A program made the position numbers and the translations under genes. From CAIMZW01 sp037135095 (GTDB taxonomy: Bacteria > Actinomycetota > Actinomycetes > Nanopelagicales > Nanopelagicaceae), in contig JBAXKZ010000013.1 in assembly GCA_037135095.1 (NCBI GenBank), positions 1 through 36,982 on the forward strand: a stretch of 36,982 nt of DNA. Reading direction: 5' to 3'. How positions within the stretch are numbered: the first letter of the stretch is position 1; the number at the start of each line of letters is the position of its first letter. Positions 16,145 to 22,879 of this stretch are shown here, in pieces. Under the pieces are notes generated by a model. It was not told where the DNA came from. It made no database searches and worked only from the letters and a program-made list of their open reading frames with translations.

Positions 16145-16801
16145 ATGACCGAATTGGATAAAGCCACAATCGCAGCCATGCGCCGTTCCTATGGCGAAGC
16201 CGGGCTAACGGAGGGCCAAATTTCACCTGACCCAGTTGCCCAATTTCATAGTTGGCTCCATGAGGCGGCCGCCAACGTAGTGATCGTCGAAGCAAATGCC
16301 ATGGTCTTATCGACGGTAGCCGATGGCCAACCTTCGAGCCGAACCGTCTTGCTAAAAGAGTTATCTGCCGCTGGTTTTAGTTTCTTTACCAACTACGGTT
16401 CCCGAAAGGGGCAACAGATCGCAGAAAATCCTGCCGTTAGTTTGCTCTTTCCTTGGTATGCCATGGAGCGACAAGTAATCGTCTTAGGCCAGGCGAGCAA
16501 GATCGCCGAAGCTGATTCCGATAATTATTTTGCGAGCCGGCCATGGAGCAGTCAGATCGGTGCTTGGGCTAGCTCCCAATCGGAGCCGTTAGAAAATCGA
16601 AGCGAACTAGAGGCAAAATTTCAGGAGTTCAGCCTCAAATATCCAGAGGGAAGTTCGGTTCCTAGGCCACCCCATTGGGGCGGTTACATGGTGGTTCCCA
16701 CTAGTATCGAATTCTGGCAAGGACGATATTCCAGGTTGCACGATCGCCTTAGGTACGAGGTCACAGATAATGGTTGGAAGGTGCGCCGCTTCTACCCTTA
16801 G
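16145..16801 (+). CDS. pdxH: pyridoxamine 5'-phosphate oxidase
   Basis: A 218-residue FMN enzyme that oxidises pyridoxamine or pyridoxine 5'-phosphate to pyridoxal 5'-phosphate. Family blocks are MRRSYGEAGL near the N-terminus, SSRTVLLKE (FMN binding), FFTNYGSRKGQ, and the C-terminal RPPHWGGYMV and IEFWQGRYSRLHDRLRY with the closing WKVRRFYP. Length is normal (210-230). It starts leaderless at 16145. serC begins 9 bp after its stop, so the cofactor-making enzyme and a cofactor-using enzyme are made together. Confidence 0.95.
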   Translation: MTELDKATIAAMRRSYGEAGLTEGQISPDPVAQFHSWLHEAAANVVIVEANAMVLSTVADGQPSSRTVLLKELSAAGFSFFTNYGSRKGQQIAENPAVSLLFPWYAMERQVIVLGQASKIAEADSDNYFASRPWSSQIGAWASSQSEPLENRSELEAKFQEFSLKYPEGSSVPRPPHWGGYMVVPTSIEFWQGRYSRLHDRLRYEVTDNGWKVRRFYP

Positions 16802-16810
16802 GCTTACGAG

Positions 16811-17932
16811 GTGACTGATATCCAAATCCCAGAAAATATAAAGCCCTCAGATGGTCGTTTTGGTTGCGGCCCATCAAAGATTCGCCCAGCGGCACTAAGC
16901 GCGCTCGCCGCTAGCGGCACCACCATTCTTGGTACCTCTCATCGCCAAAAGCCAGTAAAGAACGTGGTTGGTCGGGTTCGTTCTGGCCTCTCCTCTTTAT
17001 TTAACCTTCCCGATGGATATGAAGTTGTCTTGGGCAACGGCGGTTCAACTGCATTTTGGGATATCGCAACGTTTGGTCTGATTGAGAAGAAATCACAGCA
17101 CTTAGTGTTTGGGGAGTTCTCTTCGAAGTTCGCGGCGGCAGCAAAAGAGGCGCCGTTCCTTGATGAGCCAACTGTCATCAAATCCGAACCTGGCAGTCAT
17201 CCGCTTTCAACCGCGCAAGCCGGCGTCGATGTTTACGCGCTAACCCACAACGAAACTTCGACCGGCGTATCAATGCCGATCATCCGCCCCGCGGGAAGCG
17301 ATGGCGCACTAGTTTTGGTTGATGCCACAAGCGCTGCCGGCGGTCTGGATGTAGATATTTCGCAGTCCGATGTCTATTACTTTGCACCACAAAAATCTTT
17401 TGCCTCTGATGGTGGTCTCTGGATCGCAATCATGAGTCCAGCTGCAATCGCGCGCGTAGCAAAGATCAAAGAGTCCGGTCGTTGGACACCAGCCTTCTTT
17501 GACCTCACAATAGCCATTGAAAATAGCCGATTGGATCAGACTTACAACACGCCAGCGCTGGTCACTTTAATGTTATTAGCGGAGCAGGTCGATTGGATGA
17601 ATCACAATGGTGGTTTGAAGTTTGCTGCCGGTCGCTCTGCTGATTCTTCCTCGCGGCTATACAACTGGGCCGAGAAGACCTCGTACACCACACCATTCGT
17701 TAGTGATCCCGCAATGCGTTCCAAAGTAGTTGGCACCATTAACTTTGATGATTCAATCGACGCCCTTGAAATCGCAAAAGTTCTGCGCGCCAATGGAATT
17801 GTTGATACCGATCCATATCGAAAACTTGGAAAGAACCAGCTACGAATCGGCATGTTCCCGGCGGTAGAGCCATCAGATGTAGATCATCTAACTGCCAGCA
17901 TCGAGTACGTTGTCGAACGCTTAGGAAAGTAA
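16811..17932 (+). CDS. serC: phosphoserine aminotransferase
   Basis: A 373-residue PLP enzyme that transfers the amino group from glutamate to 3-phosphohydroxypyruvate in serine synthesis. The sequence matches the actinobacterial SerC branch: RFGCGPSKIRPAAL at the start, LGTSHRQKPVK, LGNGGSTAFWD, and the PLP-binding lysine K195 in FAPQKSFASDGG. It uses GTG at 16811 with only a weak GAG upstream, consistent with coupling to pdxH 9 bp before it. In bacteria with the DXP-dependent route, SerC also acts in vitamin B6 synthesis; whether that route exists here cannot be seen. Confidence 0.95.
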   Translation: MTDIQIPENIKPSDGRFGCGPSKIRPAALSALAASGTTILGTSHRQKPVKNVVGRVRSGLSSLFNLPDGYEVVLGNGGSTAFWDIATFGLIEKKSQHLVFGEFSSKFAAAAKEAPFLDEPTVIKSEPGSHPLSTAQAGVDVYALTHNETSTGVSMPIIRPAGSDGALVLVDATSAAGGLDVDISQSDVYYFAPQKSFASDGGLWIAIMSPAAIARVAKIKESGRWTPAFFDLTIAIENSRLDQTYNTPALVTLMLLAEQVDWMNHNGGLKFAAGRSADSSSRLYNWAEKTSYTTPFVSDPAMRSKVVGTINFDDSIDALEIAKVLRANGIVDTDPYRKLGKNQLRIGMFPAVEPSDVDHLTASIEYVVERLGK

Positions 17933-17939
17933 GTACAAA

Positions 17940-18023
17940 ATGAATTACAAGATCAGAAGAGTTGTGACCTTGGCGGTCTTAATTGGTCTAACTCTTCTGG
18001 TTTTGAGCGGCTACCGAAAATAA
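17940..18023 (+). CDS. possible 27-residue single-span membrane peptide
   Basis: An ATG reading frame begins 7 bp after the serC stop and ends 1 bp before the stop of the convergent MFS gene. The peptide starts MNYKIRR, continues with an unbroken hydrophobic stretch of about 16 residues rich in L, V, T and I, and ends SGYRK. This is a textbook small transmembrane peptide with positive ends. There is no ribosome site beyond AAGTA, so it would depend on translation from serC. It fills the gap between two genes exactly. Conservation in relatives would decide whether it is real. Confidence 0.45.
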   Translation: MNYKIRRVVTLAVLIGLTLLVLSGYRK

Positions 18024-18024
18024 C

Positions 18025-19239
18025 TTATTTGGCCCTGGGATTTTTTTTAACAAAGCGCCAATAACCAAGCAACGCTGGAATAACAGTAAATAGACCACAG
18101 ATCGCTAGCGCTTCTCGAATTCCAATTTGAGTTGAAAGCCAACCTAGAAGTGGTGAGCCAAATGGCGTACCGCCCAGGAAAACCATCAAATACAAACCCA
18201 TGACCCGCCCCCGCATTTCCGGGTCGGTCGTTGTTTGAACGTAGGAATTTGCGGCGATCAATGTAGTCAGCGCCAACATGCCGCACACCGGAAGTAACAG
18301 GGCGTAGGTGGAATAAGAAGGGGCTGATGACAGAACTATTTCGGAGCTACCAAAAGCTGCCGCGAAGAACATAATGAATCTGGGACTTCGGCGCTTATCT
18401 AACTTAGCTGAAAGAAGGGCGCCTGCGAGCGATCCGATTGCCAAAATACTTCCCAGTCCGCCATAAGAGGCAGCGCCTTTATGAAAAATCGTAGTAGCCA
18501 TGAGGGCATTAAAGATTTGAAAATTCAAACCAAAAGTTGCAGTGAAGAAAACGGTAACCATCACGGCGATAATGTCCGGCCTAGTTTTAATATATTTCAA
18601 AGCATCTCTAATCGCCGCCTTTGATTGCGGCTCTACTTCGATATGTAAATCGCTCTCTTTCATAAATAACAATCCGGCAATAACAAATAGATAGGAAGCT
18701 GCATTGAGCATGAAGGATGGGCCAGTTCCAAACCATGCGATCAACAACCCTGAAAGCCCGGGACCAACCAATCGGCCGGCATTGAAGTTCGCAGAGTTCA
18801 AGCTGATGGCATTTGCCACATCGCTTTTACCGACGATTTCAGAGTTGAATGCTTGACGAACTGGCGCATCAATTGCGCCGAAAGCGCCAAGGGAGAGCGC
18901 CAGCAGATAAACGTGCCAAAGTTGAACATGGTGCGAAATGACTAAGGTGCCCAAAATCAGCGAGGTCAGTCCGCCCCCGATATTTGTTAGCAACAAGAGC
19001 TTTCGCTTATTGAAGCGGTCCGCCAGTGATCCGCCATAGAGGCTAAGCACCAACGAGGGCAAGAATTGCAATCCAGTAACCAAGCCTAAATCTCGGCCGC
19101 TGTGGGTTAACTGCAGAACTAGCCAATCTTGCGCGACTCGCTGAGCCCAAGTTCCGATATTGGAGATCGAGTTGGCGGCGAAGAAGATTCGGAAATTTCG
19201 ATGTCTGAAGGCTCGGAGCGAACCAGAGTCAGAGACCAT
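18025..19239 (-). CDS. MFS transporter (MFS_3 / EntS-like exporter family)
   Basis: A 404-residue membrane protein with about 12 helices. The start FRHRNFRIFFAANSISNIGTW and the loop SLYGGSLADRFNKRKLLLLTN are typical of the MFS_3 group. A further hallmark is NAISLNSANFNAGRLVGPGL. This group holds efflux pumps for siderophores and drugs, and the substrate here is unknown. The ATG at 19239 has a TATCCT element 6 bases upstream. It is divergent from the DUF2530 gene, and the same serC/MFS/DUF2530/CspA/DUF3027 neighbourhood is, as far as I recall, widespread in Actinobacteria. Confidence 0.9.
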   Translation of the reverse strand: MVSDSGSLRAFRHRNFRIFFAANSISNIGTWAQRVAQDWLVLQLTHSGRDLGLVTGLQFLPSLVLSLYGGSLADRFNKRKLLLLTNIGGGLTSLILGTLVISHHVQLWHVYLLALSLGAFGAIDAPVRQAFNSEIVGKSDVANAISLNSANFNAGRLVGPGLSGLLIAWFGTGPSFMLNAASYLFVIAGLLFMKESDLHIEVEPQSKAAIRDALKYIKTRPDIIAVMVTVFFTATFGLNFQIFNALMATTIFHKGAASYGGLGSILAIGSLAGALLSAKLDKRRSPRFIMFFAAAFGSSEIVLSSAPSYSTYALLLPVCGMLALTTLIAANSYVQTTTDPEMRGRVMGLYLMVFLGGTPFGSPLLGWLSTQIGIREALAICGLFTVIPALLGYWRFVKKNPRAK

Positions 19240-19245
19240 TACTTA

Positions 19246-19251
19246 AGGATA
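19246..19251 (-). promoter_or_regulatory. leaderless -10 element for the MFS gene
   Basis: On the minus strand TATCCT is followed by 6 bases and the ATG at 19239. It lies 12 bp from the -10 of the divergent DUF2530 gene, so the two promoters overlap back to back. Confidence 0.65.
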
Positions 19252-19263
19252 GCCACTTTCAAT

Positions 19264-19269
19264 TAGGCT
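19264..19269 (+). promoter_or_regulatory. leaderless -10 element for the DUF2530 gene
   Basis: TAGGCT is followed by 6 bases and the ATG at 19276. There is no Shine-Dalgarno site. Confidence 0.6.
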
Positions 19270-19275
19270 AATCCC

Positions 19276-19452
19276 ATGAGATCACCGGTCTTCGCAATCA
19301 TCGTGGGCACCATAATGTGGGTAGTGGCTTTTGTTATCGCAATCGCAAGTAATGCGACCACAAATACGATTTGGATCTGCGTAAGCGGTGCGGCACTTGG
19401 CCTAGTTGGCTTGCGATACACAATCAGGCGTGGGCGACGCGGCCAACTTTAG
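19276..19452 (+). CDS. small DUF2530-like membrane protein
   Basis: A 58-residue protein with two hydrophobic segments (about residues 4-24 and 31-48) joined by a short loop, ending in a basic tail RRGRRGQL. The pattern of a tryptophan in the first helix (IMWVVAFV), W33 before the second, and GAALGLVGLRYTIRR at the end fits the actinobacterial DUF2530 family, which has no known function. The start is supported by TAGGCT 6 bases upstream. It converges on the cold-shock gene, with 17 bp between stops. Confidence 0.75.
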   Translation: MRSPVFAIIVGTIMWVVAFVIAIASNATTNTIWICVSGAALGLVGLRYTIRRGRRGQL

Positions 19453-19469
19453 ATTTTTTCTCGGGTTTA

Positions 19470-19853
19470 TCAACCCTCGAACTGTCCGGCAATGCCGCGC
19501 AACACCTTCGCTAATCTTTCAGCTTCGGCGCCTTGAGGGTGACGACCATGTCGCAGACCATTTCCGACTTTGTCCAAAATTTTGATGGTGTCTTCAATCA
19601 TCGTTGCCAAATCGTCGGGATTGATCCGATTATTTTCTACGATCGAAGCTGGTGCTTCGATAATGCGCACGGAGAGCGCTTGTGGGCCACGACGACCTTC
19701 GACGATTCCGAAATCTAATTTTGTTCCTGGCTTGATCGTTGTAATTCCATCAGGAAGCGCCGCGGCAGCAAGGTAAACATCTTCGCCCTCTTCGGAGGAG
19801 ATAAAACCAAAACCCTTTTCGAGGCTAAACCATTTCACTCGACCAATTGGCAT
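19470..19853 (-). CDS. cold-shock domain protein with C-terminal extension
   Basis: A 127-residue protein. Residues 1-65 are a cold-shock domain with the RNA-binding motif KGFGFI and a variant of the second motif (VYLAAAALP instead of VFVH). Residues 70-127 form a helical tail with RINPDDLATMIEDTIKILD and an RHGRHPQG block, as in the long CspA-like proteins of Actinobacteria. I start at ATG 19853, which has GGAG six bases upstream and follows the -10 TATAAA at a sensible distance; an ATG at 19865 would lie at the expected transcription start. It probably acts as an RNA chaperone in the cytosol. Confidence 0.92.
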   Translation of the reverse strand: MPIGRVKWFSLEKGFGFISSEEGEDVYLAAAALPDGITTIKPGTKLDFGIVEGRRGPQALSVRIIEAPASIVENNRINPDDLATMIEDTIKILDKVGNGLRHGRHPQGAEAERLAKVLRGIAGQFEG

Positions 19854-19868
19854 GGTGAACTCCATTCT

Positions 19869-19896
19869 TTTATAGCGCTGCGTTAGGCCGAATCAA
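19869..19896 (-). promoter_or_regulatory. promoter of the cold-shock gene
   Basis: On the minus strand TTGATT (-35, 19891-19896) and TATAAA (-10, 19869-19874) are separated by 16 bp. It is the best two-part promoter in the window. Transcription would start about 7 bases after TATAAA, giving a short leader with the GGAG site. Confidence 0.7.
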
Positions 19897-19943
19897 ATCG
19901 GGCAGAAGGTGAGTTTAACCCACGCCGATTGAATGGCGAGAGG

Positions 19944-20633
19944 TTATTCGGGAAGTACTAAAGCTTCAGAATGCGCGCCACAACCGTGATCAACTGAGAC
20001 AACTCGGGCATCTTCGGGTGAAATTGCGTTGGAGCAGACGCCAAAGGCGGAGCGAAGGGAGCCGGCAATCGGGATAAAGAAGCCACACGAGGCGCAAGGT
20101 AGCGGTGCCGCCATGGCCAAGGGGGATTTAGGTCCACGGTCGCCTTCATACCAACGCTTGCTGGCTTGATCGCGGCCGATGATTGAAAGGGTTCGGGCTC
20201 GGCCTAAACCAAGCTCCCACAGTTGAACTGCTTCGAGCTCTTCCTCCCCTGGCAGGGCAGCAAAACCTGGAACTAAGCGCTCATCATCGGCAGAGGTTGG
20301 GACGATATCCCCCACGCCGACATCGCCAGGCTGGATTCGATCGATATAAGGCACCCATTCAGGTGCAATCAGCGATTCAACGCCCGGAAGTAGAACCACA
20401 TCGCAGAGGGTTGCAGTGGCCTGGTCATCAACTTTGGCGACCGTAACCGCCCAGCGCCAGCCGCCGTAACCGGGCAGGTTCGCTTCAAAGAGATAGGTGC
20501 CGATTCGCTCATCTTCGGAGTCGATCGAGACTAGTTGGCCAACAAATTCGGCGTTCTGGGCATCCTCAATGGCAGCGGCGCGCGCGATCTCAAGCGCCCC
20601 GTAGAAATCCTGCTGGTTTTTACCCTGATTCAT
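19944..20633 (-). CDS. DUF3027 protein
   Basis: A 229-residue cytosolic protein of a family limited, as far as I know, to Actinobacteria and without a known role. The N-terminal half reads ARAAAIEDAQNAEFVGQLV and GYGGWRWAVTVAKVDD, family hallmarks. The C-terminal third has CASCGFF, GVCSN and DHGCGAHSE, with cysteines and histidines that could bind zinc (inference). The start is ATG 20633, since TAAGGT lies exactly 6 bases upstream; another ATG at 20639 falls inside the expected spacer. It stands just downstream of the groEL terminator and upstream of the cold-shock gene. Confidence 0.87.
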   Translation of the reverse strand: MNQGKNQQDFYGALEIARAAAIEDAQNAEFVGQLVSIDSEDERIGTYLFEANLPGYGGWRWAVTVAKVDDQATATLCDVVLLPGVESLIAPEWVPYIDRIQPGDVGVGDIVPTSADDERLVPGFAALPGEEELEAVQLWELGLGRARTLSIIGRDQASKRWYEGDRGPKSPLAMAAPLPCASCGFFIPIAGSLRSAFGVCSNAISPEDARVVSVDHGCGAHSEALVLPE

Positions 20634-20639
20634 ACCCAT

Positions 20640-20645
20640 ACCTTA
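20640..20645 (-). promoter_or_regulatory. leaderless -10 element for the DUF3027 gene
   Basis: On the minus strand TAAGGT is followed by 6 bases and the ATG at 20633. It lies immediately after the groEL terminator, so the gene has its own transcript. Confidence 0.55.
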
Positions 20646-20649
20646 AAGC

Positions 20650-20680
20650 AAAAAGCCCCCGAGCAAATCGGGGGCTTTTT
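20650..20680 (-). terminator. rho-independent terminator of groEL
   Basis: A 13-bp perfect stem (AAAAAGCCCCCGA and its complement) surrounds a five-base loop. The stem is G+C-rich in the middle and ends in a T5 run on either strand. It lies 22 bp after the groEL stop. The symmetry would also let it work on the plus strand, although no plus-strand gene ends here. Confidence 0.93.
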
Positions 20681-20702
20681 GGCTTTAAGGCTGAAGAGAA
20701 CT

Positions 20703-22322
20703 TTAGAAGTCCATATCTCCGCCACCTTGCTGGGCAGGTGCTGGACGCTTCTCAGGAATGTCAGCAATAACTGCTTCAGTGGTTAGGAAGAGAGCTGCGA
20801 TCGACGCTGCATTTTGGAGCGCAGAGCGGGTGACCTTGGCCGGATCAATGATCCCAGCTTTGATCATGTCTACATATTCTCCAGTTGCCGCATTAAGACC
20901 GAAACCGGTTTCCAAGTTTCGAACCTTCTCTACGACGACGCCACCTTCGAGGCCGGCGTTGATTGCGATCTGCTTCAGTGGGGCTTCAATAGAGATCTCC
21001 ACGATGCGAGCACCAACTGCTTCTTCGCCAGTCAGGTTCAACTTTGCAAAGGCAGCGGTTGCTGCCTGAAGAAGAGCAACGCCACCACCGGCGACGATTC
21101 CTTCTTCTACTGCAGCCTTGGCGTTTCGTACTGCATCTTCGATGCGGTGCTTGCGCTCTTTTAATTCAACTTCAGTTGCAGCTCCGGCTTTGATGACGGC
21201 AACGCCACCAGCAAGCTTCGCCAAACGCTCTTGGAGTTTTTCCCGATCGTAATCGGAATCGCTCTTTTCGATCTCGGCGCGAATTTGATTTACGCGGCCC
21301 TTGATCTGCTCGGCATCGCCAGAACCTTCAACGATTGTGGTCTCTTCTTTTGCAATGACAACTTTGCGAGCATGTCCAAGTAGATCCATGGTTGTTGCCT
21401 CGAGCTTGAGACCAACTTCCTCGGAGATGACAGTGGCGCCGGTAAGGATTGCAATGTCTTGCAACATTGCCTTACGTCGATCGCCAAAGCCTGGGGCCTT
21501 TACGGCTGCAGAACGGAAGGTGCCGCGGATCTTGTTAACAACCAAAGTTGCAAGGGCTTCGCCTTCAACATCTTCAGCCAAGATAACAAGTGGCTTTCCG
21601 GATTGCATTACCTTTTCCAAGATTGGAAGTAGGTCCTTAATGTTTGTGATCTTGGAGTTCGCGATCAAGATATATGGATCTTCAAGAACGGCTTCCATGC
21701 GATCGGTATCAGTTGTGAAGTAAGGCGAGATGTAACCCTTATCGAAACGCATACCTTCGGTGAGCTCAAGCTCAAGTCCGAATGTGTTGCTCTCTTCGAC
21801 AGTAATTACGCCTTCCTTGCCAACCTTGTCCATTGCTTCTGCGATCATTTCACCGATAGTGGTATCGGCAGCAGAGATAGAGGCGGTTGCAGAAATCTGT
21901 TCTTTAGTTTCAACTGGCTTGGCCATCGCTGAAAGTTCAGCTGAAATTGCTTCGACCGCTTTTTCGATGCCGCGCTTTAGCGCCATTGGGTTTGAACCGG
22001 CAGCAACGTTACGAAGACCTTCGCGCACAAGGGCCTGAGCCAAAACGGTGGCAGTGGTTGTTCCATCGCCAGCGACATCATCAGTCTTCTTGGCAACTTC
22101 CTTTACAAGCTCAGCACCGATCTTCTCCCAAGGATCATCGAGTTCGATCTCCTTTGCGATTGAGACGCCATCGTTGGTGATTGTTGGGGCGCCCCACTTC
22201 TTCTCTAGAACCACATTTCGACCACGGGGTCCGAGGGTCACTTTCACAGCATCGGCGAGCACGTTCATTCCGCGCTCGAGACCGCGGCGGGCCTCTTCAT
22301 TGAAGGCAATCATTTTTGCCAT
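20703..22322 (-). CDS. groEL: 60-kDa chaperonin GroEL
   Basis: A 539-residue subunit of the ATP-driven folding chamber. It starts AKMIAFNEEARRGLERGMN, has the ATP-binding GDGTTTATVLA near residue 85, and the EGIVAGGGVALLQA region near 405. It ends with GGGDMDF, the tail found in the GroEL2/Hsp65 type of Actinobacteria, where the usual GGM repeats are lacking. No groES is adjacent, in keeping with actinobacterial genomes where groES and groEL1 lie elsewhere and groEL2 stands alone. The start codon has GGGAG upstream. A CIRCE operator upstream shows control by HrcA. Confidence 0.98.
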   Translation of the reverse strand: MAKMIAFNEEARRGLERGMNVLADAVKVTLGPRGRNVVLEKKWGAPTITNDGVSIAKEIELDDPWEKIGAELVKEVAKKTDDVAGDGTTTATVLAQALVREGLRNVAAGSNPMALKRGIEKAVEAISAELSAMAKPVETKEQISATASISAADTTIGEMIAEAMDKVGKEGVITVEESNTFGLELELTEGMRFDKGYISPYFTTDTDRMEAVLEDPYILIANSKITNIKDLLPILEKVMQSGKPLVILAEDVEGEALATLVVNKIRGTFRSAAVKAPGFGDRRKAMLQDIAILTGATVISEEVGLKLEATTMDLLGHARKVVIAKEETTIVEGSGDAEQIKGRVNQIRAEIEKSDSDYDREKLQERLAKLAGGVAVIKAGAATEVELKERKHRIEDAVRNAKAAVEEGIVAGGGVALLQAATAAFAKLNLTGEEAVGARIVEISIEAPLKQIAINAGLEGGVVVEKVRNLETGFGLNAATGEYVDMIKAGIIDPAKVTRSALQNAASIAALFLTTEAVIADIPEKRPAPAQQGGGDMDF

Positions 22323-22388
22323 AACGCAATATCTCCCTTATTCACTTCAAGTAAATCGATTGGGTTTATCTACCTCTGGCGGGGCGAG

Positions 22389-22415
22389 TTATCACTCACA
22401 CCGTCCGAGTGCTAA
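22389..22415 (-). promoter_or_regulatory. CIRCE operator (HrcA binding site) of groEL
   Basis: On the minus strand TTAGCACTC, nine bases, then GAGTGATAA. This is the CIRCE consensus TTAGCACTC-N9-GAGTGCTAA with a single mismatch in the second arm. It lies about 67 bp upstream of the groEL start codon. HrcA is expected to repress groEL here until heat shock. Confidence 0.95.
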
Positions 22416-22474
22416 CGCCAAATCTAGGGCAGGGGCGAGCAATGGGCAAACTCAGATTGAGGGTGAAATAAGGC

Positions 22475-22523
22475 TTTCAGCCAGTGAAACTGGCTCTTAT
22501 TGATTTCAGCCAGTGAAACTGGC
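22475..22523. repeat. two copies of a 20-bp hairpin-forming repeat at the end of DUF3263
   Basis: The same 20 bases occur at 22475-22494 and 22504-22523, 29 bp apart. Each contains the inverted repeat GCCAGT-GAA-ACTGGC. The second copy covers the last codons and the stop of the DUF3263 gene, and the first lies just beyond it. The pair could act as a 3' stabiliser or weak terminator between DUF3263 and the groEL promoter. Confidence 0.85.
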
Positions 22524-22802
22524 AGAACGGGCGCTGGTCCGGGCTTCCCGAAGGCGGCGCAGGCGCTTAACCAGCATTGGCTGGGCCAAAAGGGCATCCT
22601 CGCGGTCGATCAGGTTATTTAGAAGCTGGTAATAGGCAGGTGGATTGAGGTCAAAGAGCTCTTTAACGGCGCTCTCTTTGGCTCCGGCGTAACGCCACCA
22701 TTGGCGTTCGAAATCCAAGATCCGAAGCTCGAGATCGGTCAAATTTGCGGCCGAGTTTCCAGCAGCGGCGAATTCCTGAGAATTCAAAGCCAAGTTTTCC
22801 AT
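22506..22802 (-). CDS. DUF3263 protein
   Basis: A 98-residue, mostly helical cytosolic protein. The core ILDFERQWWRYAGAKESAVK, followed by LFDLNPPAYYQLLNNLIDR and LVKRLRRLREARTSAR, is the DUF3263 signature, an actinobacterial family with no proven role and a fold that resembles a small helix-turn-helix protein. The start is the ATG at 22802, with TATGCT exactly 6 bases upstream. Its last codons lie inside the second copy of a 20-bp repeat. The final residues ASFTG are therefore a product of the repeat rather than a conserved tail. Confidence 0.88.
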   Translation of the reverse strand: MENLALNSQEFAAAGNSAANLTDLELRILDFERQWWRYAGAKESAVKELFDLNPPAYYQLLNNLIDREDALLAQPMLVKRLRRLREARTSARSASFTG

Positions 22803-22808
22803 TCGCTA

Positions 22809-22814
22809 AGCATA
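22809..22814 (-). promoter_or_regulatory. leaderless -10 element for the DUF3263 gene
   Basis: On the minus strand TATGCT is followed by 6 bases and the ATG at 22802. There is no Shine-Dalgarno site. Confidence 0.65.
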
Positions 22815-22879
22815 AGAGGCGGGTGGGACAAATTCGGGCATTTCTGCCAGAACCAGCGTTTAATTTTCGGTTCGAAAGA

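Noticed and set aside
19458..19480. Hairpin-like GGGTT/AACCC between the DUF2530 and cold-shock genes as a terminator
   Set aside because: The stem is five pairs only, and no T-run follows it in the direction of either gene; the T-run on the plus strand precedes the stem.
20758..22503. Several long open frames on the plus strand opposite groEL (up to about 150 residues)
   Set aside because: They lie antisense to an unmistakable groEL, have low-complexity serine- and arginine-rich translations, and lack start signals. They are shadows of groEL codon bias.
22475..22523. Start of a CRISPR array or attachment site from the two 20-bp repeats
   Set aside because: Only two copies, a 9-bp spacer, overlap with a coding end, and no cas or integrase gene nearby.
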